This document shows, piece by piece, positions 1 through 5,401 of a stretch of DNA of 5,401 nt; position 1 is the first letter of the stretch, and each line of letters starts with the position of its first letter. Below the pieces are notes generated by a model. That model was not told where the DNA came from. It searched no databases and saw only the letters and a list, made by a program, of their open reading frames with translations. The DNA is taken from assembly GCA_027080405.1 (NCBI GenBank), contig JALWSL010000401.1, forward strand, positions 1 to 5,401. The letters are read 5' to 3'. The DNA comes from Planctomycetaceae bacterium (GTDB taxonomy: Bacteria > Planctomycetota > Planctomycetia > Planctomycetales > Planctomycetaceae). The position numbers and the translations under genes are program-made.

Positions 1-122
1 AAATAGAACATCCCGAACCAACCGGAGAGCAGGGCGGAACGCAGAAAATCGGTTCGCGCACCAAACCGTTGGCCCCTCCTGCGGAAAACGCCCAGGCCAC
101 CAGTGTGAATGTTTTGAACTGA
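1..122 (+). CDS. 3' end of an unidentified plus-strand gene (partial)
   Basis: Reading from base 3, the plus strand is open for 39 codons and ends in TGA at 120-122. The visible tail is rich in Pro, Glu, Gln, Thr and Ala (it begins IEHPEPTGEQGG and ends SVNVLN), which looks like a disordered, hydrophilic C-terminus. A weak terminator-like hairpin lies about 70-85 bases downstream, consistent with a gene ending here. It would converge on the DUF1501 gene. No domain can be recognised from 39 residues, and the opposite strand is also open over this short stretch, so coding on this strand is likely but not proven. The start lies outside the window. Confidence 0.45.
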   Translation, partial: IEHPEPTGEQGGTQKIGSRTKPLAPPAENAQATSVNVLN

Positions 123-191
123 TGTTGCTGTTGATCAGGATTGCTGCTGCTGATTAGGCTCGAATATCAACCAGCGGATTTCAGTTGGAAA

Positions 192-265
192 ACGCCCGGA
201 AAAATCGCCCCTCAATTACTGTCTGCCGGATGAGGGCGTCTTCAAGTCTTTATTCCTGTTTTTTT
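192..265 (+). terminator. Weak rho-independent-like terminator candidate
   Basis: An arm CGCCCCTCA at 206-214 pairs with TGAGGGCG at 231-238 (eight pairs, one bulged C, 16-base loop). A second 5' segment, ACGCCC at 192-197, can instead pair with GGGCGT at 234-239, so two foldings compete for the same 3' arm. A run of seven T follows at 259-265, but about 20 bases after the stem, which is too far for a textbook intrinsic terminator. Position after the presumed plus-strand gene end supports the call; geometry weakens it. Confidence 0.3.
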
Positions 266-267
266 GG

Positions 268-306
268 TTGGTGCATCAAATTGGTGCATTAAATTGGTGC
301 GACAAC
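268..306. repeat. Three-copy 13-bp tandem repeat
   Basis: Three adjacent units begin with TTGGTGC at 268, 281 and 294. Units one and two are TTGGTGCATCAAA and TTGGTGCATTAAA (12 of 13 identical); unit three keeps the first seven bases and then diverges. The array sits directly after the T-run at 259-265 and 58 bases beyond the DUF1501 stop codon. It could be a slippage-derived array or a binding site; nothing in the sequence decides this. Confidence 0.75.
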
Positions 307-363
307 GGAGCAGGGGCCATGAAAAGAGAAAAGATAACGTCCGGTTTAAGGCCTGAGAAGGCA

Positions 364-1866
364 TCAGGAGATGATATCGTGAATCACTTTTCCGTGGACA
401 TCGGTTAGACGCATCTCTCTGCTACTGTGCCGGAATGTCAATCGCTCATGATCAATTCCAAGCAGGTAGAGCATGGTGGCGTGCATGTCATGAATTTGCA
501 GTTTGTTTTCAATCGCGTAATAACCATACTCATCGGTCGCTCCGTAGATGGTGCCACCTTTAATGCCACCACCGGCCATCCAGACGGTGAAGCCGGACGG
601 GTTATGATCTCGCCCGTTCGTTCCTTGAGCCATTGGCGTTCGTCCAAACTCACCGGCCCAGATCACCAATGTTTCATCGAGGAGGCCACGCAATTTCAAA
701 TCGGCAAGCAGTCCAGCGATCGGCTGATCCACTGCTAATGAATTCTTTTCGTGCCCATCCTTCAGGTTGGAGTGCTGATCCCAACGATCTCCCTTGACTG
801 CGGGGCAGGTCAGTTCGATAAAGCGAACGCCCCGTTCAACCAGACGGCGGGCAACAAGACATTGATGGGCGTAAGTTCGTGTCTGCGGGAATCTGGAAAA
901 CATTCCGTACGATTCCTGCGTGCTTTTCGTTTCTCCGGAAATATCCATCAAATGGGGCACGGATGTCTGCATGCGACAGGCCAGTTCATAATTGGCGATC
1001 GCTGATTCAATCGCATCGTGCGGTCCGGTTGTTTTGACCACTTCCTGATCGAGTTGACGCAGCAGATCCACTTTGCGAATTTGAAGCTCGGCAGTCCGCT
1101 CCTGCCTTTTCAGATCGGCGACCGGTTCTCCTCCGTTTTTGAAAACGGAACCCTGGTAGCTGGCAGGCAAAAACCCGTTATGAAAACAGGCGAGGCCACC
1201 CGGGGGAATCAACCCGCCGTTGAGGACGATAAAACCGGGCAGGTCTCTGCATTCGGTTCCCAGTCCATACCCGGTCCAGGCACCCATGCTGGGGCGTCCC
1301 TGTAATCCGAAGCCGGTATGCAAAAAATAATTGGCATTGGTGTGTTCGGGAAAATTGGCGGTCATCGAGCGGATGACGCAGATTTCATCGACGTGTTTTG
1401 CAGTGTGCGGAAACAGTTCACTGACCGGGATTCCCGATTGCCCATACTGCTGAAACTTCCAGGGCGATTTCAGCACCTTGCCGATGTTGTCGAATTGCGT
1501 TGCCTGAACCTTCGCCTTGATCGGTTGACCATGTTCCTTGATCAGCCGTGGCTTTGGGTCGAACGTATCAACCTGGGACGGCCCGCCGTCCATGTAAAGA
1601 AAAATCACACTCCTGGCACGGGGCTTGAAATGCGGTTGTTTCGGTGCCAGGGGGTCTTGTGCCGGGACAGAGGAAATTGGGGCGGCACCATAAGCAGGGT
1701 CGTTGACAAGTGAGGCCCATGCGACAGCTCCGAAACCGTTAGCCGATCGTGTCAGGAACTCCCGCCGGGAAATCGAACACAATGCGGACTGATAACTATG
1801 CACAGCTGTTTCCGTCCTTTTGTAAACGGGGCAGGTAGGATCGGAACGAATATCTCTTTCCGACAT
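364..1866 (-). CDS. DUF1501 family protein, Tat-exported
   Basis: This 500-residue protein belongs to the DUF1501 family, which is expanded in planctomycetes and falls in the alkaline phosphatase/sulfatase-like fold group; its substrate is not established. A twin-arginine signal is clear: SRREFL at residues 33-38 followed by a hydrophobic stretch at about 42-53, so export to the periplasm in folded form is expected. Family motifs follow in order: FLYMDGGPSQVDTFDPKP (89-106, with Asp93 a likely metal or nucleophile-region residue), RWDQHSN (361-367), GEFGRTP (405-411), GRDHNPSGF (418-426) and IHDMHATMLYLLG (458-470). Length is normal for the family and the gene appears intact. The ATG at 1866 gives 30 residues before the Tat motif and has no clear ribosome site; GTG at 1803 (residue 22), preceded by GGA seven bases upstream, is a credible shorter start. 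It lies 30 bp after the coiled-coil gene and is probably cotranscribed with it. The usual DUF1549/DUF1553 cytochrome partner is not adjacent. Confidence 0.93.
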   Translation of the reverse strand: MSERDIRSDPTCPVYKRTETAVHSYQSALCSISRREFLTRSANGFGAVAWASLVNDPAYGAAPISSVPAQDPLAPKQPHFKPRARSVIFLYMDGGPSQVDTFDPKPRLIKEHGQPIKAKVQATQFDNIGKVLKSPWKFQQYGQSGIPVSELFPHTAKHVDEICVIRSMTANFPEHTNANYFLHTGFGLQGRPSMGAWTGYGLGTECRDLPGFIVLNGGLIPPGGLACFHNGFLPASYQGSVFKNGGEPVADLKRQERTAELQIRKVDLLRQLDQEVVKTTGPHDAIESAIANYELACRMQTSVPHLMDISGETKSTQESYGMFSRFPQTRTYAHQCLVARRLVERGVRFIELTCPAVKGDRWDQHSNLKDGHEKNSLAVDQPIAGLLADLKLRGLLDETLVIWAGEFGRTPMAQGTNGRDHNPSGFTVWMAGGGIKGGTIYGATDEYGYYAIENKLQIHDMHATMLYLLGIDHERLTFRHSSREMRLTDVHGKVIHDIIS

Positions 1867-1896
1867 GAAGCATTCTACACGGAAAAGAGCTGGGGA

Positions 1897-2904
1897 TCAA
1901 TCATTGTTGATGCGAAGCATGTTGAGCCACTTCGTCCCTTTGGATTTATCTTCCACGGGAGAATCTGCTGTTTCCGAATTCGATTCGAGTCCCGGGATGA
2001 TTTGGGGGTCAATCCCCTGTTTGCGGAGTTCCTTTTGTATCTGGATTTTTACCAGATTCAGTTGGGTTTCTTCTCGAGAGAGTCGGGCACGTTCCAGAGA
2101 CAGACTGACTTCGCTCAGTCGAAGTTGATCTTCAAGTTGCTGTTCAAGTTGCTGGACTTTTTCGATCAGTTCTTGTGGGCATTCCTGCAAACCCTCCCAG
2201 TTTTCAGGAGATTGGATACCGAACTGTTTTCGGGCGGCAGATAAATGGTCGACAACTGTTTTGATGTATTCATCCCGTGAGATAATGGCATCACGAAGTT
2301 CCTCTTTGGTTGCCGAATCAAAGTCCACTTTCTCCGGTAGCTCGGGCAACTCACCTGGTTCAACCAGCAGTTCTGTCTCGCCGGGTTCTGTACTGTTATC
2401 GCTGGGGCCTGCCTTGTTGAGGGTATCTGTTCCGAACTCTTCAGGAACTTCTTCAAGGACAGTTTCCGGTATTTGTTCAGATGATTGCAGAAAGGCTGCC
2501 TGCAGGGAATCGAGCAGATCGGCATGAGAGGCTTCTGCATCCAGTTCGGAAACCGCTTCTGCACTTGCCTGCCCGCCAGTCGCTGCCGTTGTCTGAACAG
2601 GCCTGTTGACCAGTTCGGTGATCAGATCGCGCAACTCTTCGAGTTGCATTTCAACCCGACCGATCGAACCGGCTACCTGAGCCGCGTCCCATTGTTCGAC
2701 CAGATATTCGATATTTTGGGCCGCTGCTTCCTGCTGTTGCGCAAATTCTGCGGGTACTGTCCCGACAGAACCGATTGTGGAGGCACGAACTCCGCTTCGT
2801 TGCAGACGGTCAAGCTGCTCGGCAGCCTGCTCCAGTTGCAACGTTAACGCCTGGACAAGCTCATTCTTGCTCTCAAGCTCACTTTTTAGTTCTTTATTAT
2901 TCAC
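1897..2904 (-). CDS. Cytoplasmic coiled-coil protein of unknown function
   Basis: The 335-residue product has no signal peptide or membrane segment, so it is probably cytoplasmic. Three zones are visible: an N-terminal helical, heptad-like region (about 1-36, containing LQLEQAAEQLDRLQRSG) with a second helical stretch at about 55-100; an acidic Glu/Pro-rich, probably disordered middle (about 115-200); and a long charged coiled coil at about 243-298 (containing SLSLERARLSREETQL), ending in a basic KGTKWLNMLR tail. The overall pattern resembles uncharacterised planctomycete coiled-coil proteins as I recall them, but no function is known to me. The start is GTG with no visible Shine-Dalgarno; an in-frame TGA lies five codons upstream, and the next internal Met is residue 86, so GTG is the best call. 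An out-of-frame ATG at 2920 would join this frame if the A6 tract at 2910-2915 were one base shorter. It is probably the first gene of an operon with DUF1501. A structural, scaffold or regulatory role is possible but unsupported. Confidence 0.8.
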   Translation of the reverse strand: MNNKELKSELESKNELVQALTLQLEQAAEQLDRLQRSGVRASTIGSVGTVPAEFAQQQEAAAQNIEYLVEQWDAAQVAGSIGRVEMQLEELRDLITELVNRPVQTTAATGGQASAEAVSELDAEASHADLLDSLQAAFLQSSEQIPETVLEEVPEEFGTDTLNKAGPSDNSTEPGETELLVEPGELPELPEKVDFDSATKEELRDAIISRDEYIKTVVDHLSAARKQFGIQSPENWEGLQECPQELIEKVQQLEQQLEDQLRLSEVSLSLERARLSREETQLNLVKIQIQKELRKQGIDPQIIPGLESNSETADSPVEDKSKGTKWLNMLRINND

Positions 2905-2999
2905 CAGACAAAAAATCCATCAAAGTCCAGAGCCAATTCCATCGTCCAGATGACGCGCCAGCGGTCAGAAAAGTACCGCACTCATCCGGTACGCGCTCA

Positions 3000-3027
3000 A
3001 TTATTCTCTCTGCCGGATTCGGAACAA
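3000..3027 (-). promoter_or_regulatory. Candidate sigma-70-like promoter for the coiled-coil/DUF1501 operon
   Basis: On the minus strand, TTGTTC (3027-3022) and AATAAT (3005-3000) are separated by 16 bases. The -10 matches the consensus at five of six positions, the -35 at only three. Initiation would fall near 2993 and leave a leader of about 90 bases before the GTG. An alternative is a perfect TTGACA at 3067-3062, but its -10 at 17-base spacing (CACTAC) is poor. Planctomycete promoters are not well described, so this is a weak call. Confidence 0.2.
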
Positions 3028-3038
3028 GAACCCTGCCC

Positions 3039-3062
3039 GTAGTGTGTCCTGTAGTGTATCTT
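3039..3062. repeat. Two-copy 12-bp tandem repeat
   Basis: GTAGTGTGTCCT (3039-3050) and GTAGTGTATCTT (3051-3062) match at 10 of 12 positions and abut directly. The repeat lies between a perfect minus-strand TTGACA (3067-3062) and the candidate -35 at 3027-3022, so it could be an operator for the coiled-coil gene. With only two copies, chance duplication is also possible. Confidence 0.5.
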
Positions 3063-3113
3063 GTCAAGCGTAGCTCATCGCGGGCGGCTGTGCAGTCACA
3101 CTTCAATTGTGTG

Positions 3114-3150
3114 ATCGGTTCTGCAAATTCATTTTGTGGGATTTGCCGAT
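3114..3150. repeat. Interrupted inverted repeat in the divergent promoter region
   Basis: GCAAAT (3123-3128) pairs with ATTTGC (3141-3146) across a 12-base loop. The pairing extends outward with ATCG (3114-3117) and CGAT (3147-3150) after a five-base bulge on the left side only. It lies about 50 bases upstream of the candidate plus-strand -35 and could be a regulator binding site. No T-run follows, so it is not a terminator. Confidence 0.4.
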
Positions 3151-3199
3151 TATTCAGGATCGATCGGATTTTCTGAATTGAAGCAAAAACGGGTCTCGC

Positions 3200-3229
3200 T
3201 TGAATATCATGCAAACATCAAGGCATAAT
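3200..3229 (+). promoter_or_regulatory. Candidate sigma-70-like promoter for the sialidase-like gene
   Basis: TTGAAT (3200-3205) and CATAAT (3224-3229) are separated by 18 bases and match consensus at four and five of six positions. Transcription would begin near 3236 and give a leader of about 85 bases before the ATG at 3323. This is the best-matching element pair seen in the divergent region, but it is a prediction from consensus only. Confidence 0.35.
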
Positions 3230-3322
3230 GGCGGATGAAGCCCCGTTGATCCAGAGGGGAATCACTTGTTTTGCTGTTGTTTGATCGCTATGAACCGCTG
3301 AATATTTTCCTGAAAGAAGATT

Positions 3323-4501
3323 ATGAATTCTCGATCGTGTTATGGCCAAAGATTTGTTTTGTCGACGTTTGTTTGCCTTCTGTTTGGGGCAGCAACAGCG
3401 GCGTTTGCTGGAGATCCGCATTCCAAATTTTCAATTCAAACGATAGATTTGAACAACGACAGTTTCCGGCAGGTCATTGTCGATCGTGAAAAAGGACAAT
3501 ACCTGGGGCATCCCACAACGTGCCTGCTGGAAGACGGAAAAACGATCCTCTGTGTTTATCCGAAAGGACACGGACGTGGGCCTGTTGTCTACAAGCGAAG
3601 TCGTGATGGCGGAAAGACCTGGAGCGAGCGGCTACCTACTCCCGCCAGTTGGGCGACATCAAAAGAAGTTCCCACGTTACACCGCGTGATCGATGCACAG
3701 GGGAAGAAGCGGATCATCATGTGGTCGGGACTTTATCCCGCGCGATTGGCGGTGAGCGAAGATGACGGAGCAAGCTGGGGTGAATTGAAAAAGGTCGGTA
3801 ACAGGGGCGGAATTGTCGTCATGGGCTTCGTCGAAAAGCTGAAAACGCCGGGAAAATATCTGGCGATGTTCCACGATGACGGCCGCTATTTCACTGCCGA
3901 CGGGAGGAACAAGAAAGGAGCCGGGTTTACACTTTATAAAACATTTTCAAACGATGGTGGATTGACATGGTCCTTTCCGGAGGCGGTTTTCCACTCGAAC
4001 GAAATCAATCTCTGTGAGCCGGGCTGCATTCGCTCTCCCGACGGTAAAACACTGGCCGTTTTGTTGAGAGAAAATGCGAGAAGAAAAAATTCGCACATCA
4101 TCTTTTCAGAAGATGAAGGGGCAACCTGGTCAAAACCGAGAGAAGTGCCTCTCACATTGACGGGAGACCGACATACCGGAAAGTATGCGCCAGATGGGCG
4201 CCTTTTTATCAGCTTTCGATGTATCGCTCCCAATCGCTCTCGAAAAGTAAGGGCCTTTGAAACTGATTGGGTTGCCTGGGTCGGTAGCTGGGATGACCTC
4301 GTTTCAGGAAAGCAGGGGGAATATTTTGTCCGCCTGAAGGATAACAAAAAGGGGTACGATACGGCGTATCCCGGTGTCGAAGTTCTGCCCGATGGAACCA
4401 TCGTTACCACCACATACGGCCACTGGGATGCGGGCGAGCAACCGTATATCCTCAGTGTGCGACTGAAGCTCGACGAATTGGATCGGCTGAAAAAGAACTG
4501 A
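3323..4501 (+). CDS. Secreted sialidase-like (BNR/Asp-box) protein
   Basis: The 392-residue protein has an N-terminal Sec-type signal peptide (hydrophobic core about 11-26; likely cleavage after AFA at residue 29) and a six-bladed beta-propeller-type sequence with four Asp boxes of the form SxDxGxxW: SRDGGKTW (93-100), SEDDGASW (145-152), SNDGGLTW (209-216) and SEDEGATW (262-269). This identifies the sialidase/neuraminidase-like superfamily. Candidate active-site positions are Glu232 (LCEPGC), Arg249 (LLREN), Arg299 (ISFR) and Tyr365 (TTTYGHW), assigned by eye. The first arginine motif of classical sialidases (R-I-P) is not evident; the corresponding region reads LGHPTT (61-66), so true sialic acid cleavage is doubtful and another glycan substrate, or a non-catalytic role, is possible. 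The ATG at 3323 is preceded by a purine-rich AAAGAAGA, a weak ribosome site, and places the signal peptide correctly. The gene is transcribed alone, divergent from the coiled-coil gene. Confidence 0.9.
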   Translation: MNSRSCYGQRFVLSTFVCLLFGAATAAFAGDPHSKFSIQTIDLNNDSFRQVIVDREKGQYLGHPTTCLLEDGKTILCVYPKGHGRGPVVYKRSRDGGKTWSERLPTPASWATSKEVPTLHRVIDAQGKKRIIMWSGLYPARLAVSEDDGASWGELKKVGNRGGIVVMGFVEKLKTPGKYLAMFHDDGRYFTADGRNKKGAGFTLYKTFSNDGGLTWSFPEAVFHSNEINLCEPGCIRSPDGKTLAVLLRENARRKNSHIIFSEDEGATWSKPREVPLTLTGDRHTGKYAPDGRLFISFRCIAPNRSRKVRAFETDWVAWVGSWDDLVSGKQGEYFVRLKDNKKGYDTAYPGVEVLPDGTIVTTTYGHWDAGEQPYILSVRLKLDELDRLKKN

Positions 4502-4641
4502 TCGGGTCGCCTGCTGTTCAAAACAGTCACAGCATAACGGCCCGCGCAGGCAGAGCAACTGGTTGTGGTACGCGCCCGTGACCCGGTATCCCGTGTGATC
4601 CGGCCTGTGTTGCTGTTACCCGGATTCTGTTGCCCGGTTGC
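4502..4641. other. Convergent intergenic spacer with weak hairpins
   Basis: This 140-base spacer separates two converging gene ends. CTGTT (4514-4518) and AACAG (4522-4526) form a small perfect hairpin with a three-base loop, and GCCTGC (4509-4514) can pair with GCAGGC (4546-4551) around it. Neither is followed by a T-run on either strand, so intrinsic termination is not clearly shown. An 11-base direct repeat (CTGTTACCCGG at 4613, CTGTTGCCCGG at 4627; 10 of 11 identical) lies near the cytochrome gene end. Confidence 0.45.
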
Positions 4642-5401
4642 TTATAGCGATTTCAAATAGGCGATCAGATCGGCAATTTCCTGATCGGTACAGTTTTTGA
4701 GCAGATTTTCCGGCATCAGGGATGTTTTGAGTACGGTTCGTTCTTCGATGTCGCTACTGTTGATGCGGATGGTTTGGTGCGTGCTGTCGCGCAACAGCAA
4801 ACCGTCGATCGATTCATAGATGACAATACCCGTATGGTTTTTTCCGGATTTGGTGAGAATCGCCGTGGTCTGATATCGTTCTGAAACATCGCGGTGCGGA
4901 TCGACAATTGCAATCAATAAATCCCGTAATGAAAATCGTTTGGCGATGCCATGCAGATCAGGCCCGATTGCGGTGCGTCCGCCATGACACTGACTGCATT
5001 GCTGCCTTTTGAAAATTGTTGCTCCGTGTCTTGCCTCACCCTTGCTCCAGTCGATACGGTTGATCATCTTTTCCCAGTCGAGCGGCAATGAATGGGAGGC
5101 GAGCTTCGCCTTCAATGCGGGGAATTGCGTTGATGCCCACGTGATCCATTGAGCCGCAATCGCCTGCTTCTGTTGATATGAGGGCTTCGCTCTGATCGGG
5201 CTTTCCGGGGGCATTGTTTCAAGACCGGTTCCAAGCTGTAGCGCTGTCTTCCGGATCAGAGCTACTGTCTCATTCCAGATCGGATTCGCTGCCGGGTCAC
5301 TCGCGGCTCTTCTGAGCAGTTTCAATTCGGCAGTCAGAATTTCAGGAGACGCCTCTTTCCACTGGGAAATTGCAAACAGGCAGGAAGAGACAACGTCCCA
5401 T
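4642..5401 (-). CDS. C-terminal part of a planctomycete-type haem-binding (cytochrome c) protein, partial
   Basis: The frame is open from the right edge of the window to TAA at 4642-4644, giving 252 visible residues; the N-terminus is outside the window. A TTG at 5325 could be read as a start, but the frame continues upstream without interruption, so this is an internal leucine. The last ~135 residues match the planctomycete haem-binding C-terminal domain (TIGR02603 type): a GxxxFxxxxC lead-in, the c-type haem motif CSQCH (visible residues 135-139, bases 4984-4998), GPDLHGIAKRFS just after, IVDPHRDVSERY, a beta-rich middle, SLMP with Met229 as the probable axial haem ligand, and DLIAYLKSL at the end. 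The preceding ~110 residues are helical with no clear motif. In this family the module usually ends long periplasmic proteins with a PVC-type dehydrogenase propeller and HEAT-like repeats; whether this one has them cannot be seen. A role in extracytoplasmic electron transfer linked to sugar oxidation is inferred. It converges on the sialidase-like gene. Confidence 0.9.
   Translation of the reverse strand, partial: WDVVSSCLFAISQWKEASPEILTAELKLLRRAASDPAANPIWNETVALIRKTALQLGTGLETMPPESPIRAKPSYQQKQAIAAQWITWASTQFPALKAKLASHSLPLDWEKMINRIDWSKGEARHGATIFKRQQCSQCHGGRTAIGPDLHGIAKRFSLRDLLIAIVDPHRDVSERYQTTAILTKSGKNHTGIVIYESIDGLLLRDSTHQTIRINSSDIEERTVLKTSLMPENLLKNCTDQEIADLIAYLKSL

Larger units (their letters stand above)
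123..363. other. Convergent intergenic region
   Basis: This 241-base stretch separates the presumed plus-strand gene end at 122 from the minus-strand DUF1501 stop codon. It holds a short GCTG-rich imperfect repeat (TTGCTG at 125 and 141, each followed by a similar GAT-containing segment), two competing hairpins at 192-239, a run of seven T at 259-265, and three 13-bp tandem repeats at 268-306. No convincing gene is visible. Confidence 0.6.
2905..3322. other. Divergent intergenic region
   Basis: This 418-base region lies between the divergent coiled-coil (minus) and sialidase-like (plus) genes and should carry promoters for both. It contains candidate minus-strand promoter elements near 3000-3067, a 12-bp tandem repeat at 3039-3062, an interrupted inverted repeat at 3114-3150, the self-complementary octamer GATCGATC at 3158-3165, and a candidate plus-strand promoter at 3200-3229. 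A 105-codon minus-strand frame (2897-3214) runs through most of it and overlaps the GTG of the coiled-coil gene by eight bases; it has no recognisable domain and I do not call it a gene. Confidence 0.6.

Noticed and set aside
352..368. CCTGA/TCAGG hairpin at the DUF1501 stop codon as its terminator
   Set aside because: It has only five pairs, includes the stop codon, and has no T-run after it on the minus strand.
319..408. 29-codon plus-strand frame starting MKREKITSGL with GGAG eight bases before the ATG
   Set aside because: The ribosome-site spacing is good, but the frame is very short, overlaps the DUF1501 3' end antisense, and has no recognisable features.
427..1713. Series of plus-strand open frames (427-738, 751-1005, 1018-1305, 1318-1713)
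   Set aside because: They lie antisense to the DUF1501 gene, which has clear family motifs throughout; the products have no recognisable domains.
1798..2847. Open frames of 87-148 codons on both strands across the coiled-coil gene
   Set aside because: They are alternate-frame readings of a gene with clear coiled-coil periodicity and charged composition; the Ser-rich or Phe-rich products look like typical shadows.
3281..3308. TTGATC and TATTTT as a promoter for the sialidase-like gene
   Set aside because: Initiation would fall within a few bases of the ATG, leaving no room for a leader or ribosome site.
3218..3421. 67-codon minus-strand frame MRISSKRRCCC...
   Set aside because: It is antisense to the leader and signal peptide of the sialidase-like gene; its Cys/Arg/Lys-rich product looks like noise.
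3934..4530. 198-codon minus-strand open frame
   Set aside because: It is antisense to the sialidase-like gene including two Asp boxes; its length reflects codon bias on the opposite strand and no domain is visible.
1..5401. CRISPR array, tRNA, rRNA, insertion sequence or prophage signals
   Set aside because: No regularly spaced long repeats, transposase or integrase motifs, or tRNA-like segments were seen on either strand.

Overview
The window looks like a chromosomal piece of a planctomycete (phylum Planctomycetota). It combines a Tat-exported DUF1501 protein, a secreted BNR/Asp-box sialidase-like protein, and the C-terminal haem-binding module typical of the large 'PVC-type' cytochrome c proteins. 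I recognise the families from motifs only; no search was run, and genus cannot be assigned.

Layout, left to right. Bases 1-122 probably hold the 3' end of a plus-strand gene (a hydrophilic tail). Bases 123-363 are non-coding, with a weak terminator-like hairpin and three 13-bp tandem repeats. Two minus-strand genes follow, read right to left: a cytoplasmic coiled-coil protein (1897-2904, GTG start), then, after a 30-bp gap, the DUF1501 protein (364-1866). The spacing suggests one operon. Bases 2905-3322 are a 418-bp divergent intergenic region with candidate promoters in both directions, a 12-bp tandem repeat and an interrupted inverted repeat. The plus-strand sialidase-like gene occupies 3323-4501. 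After a 140-bp convergent spacer, a minus-strand cytochrome c-type gene (4642 to the right edge) is cut off at its N-terminus.

Working together: three of the four recognised products carry export or haem-module features expected outside the cytoplasm (Tat signal, Sec-type signal, c-type haem motif; the signal of the last lies outside the window). This fits the glycan-degrading secreted repertoire common in planctomycetes, but no shared pathway can be shown from sequence alone. I found no CRISPR array, tRNA, rRNA, insertion sequence or clear new system. The least explained items are the coiled-coil protein paired with DUF1501, the uncertain start of the coiled-coil gene (a one-base change in an A6 tract would give it an ATG start), and the short tandem repeats in both intergenic regions.
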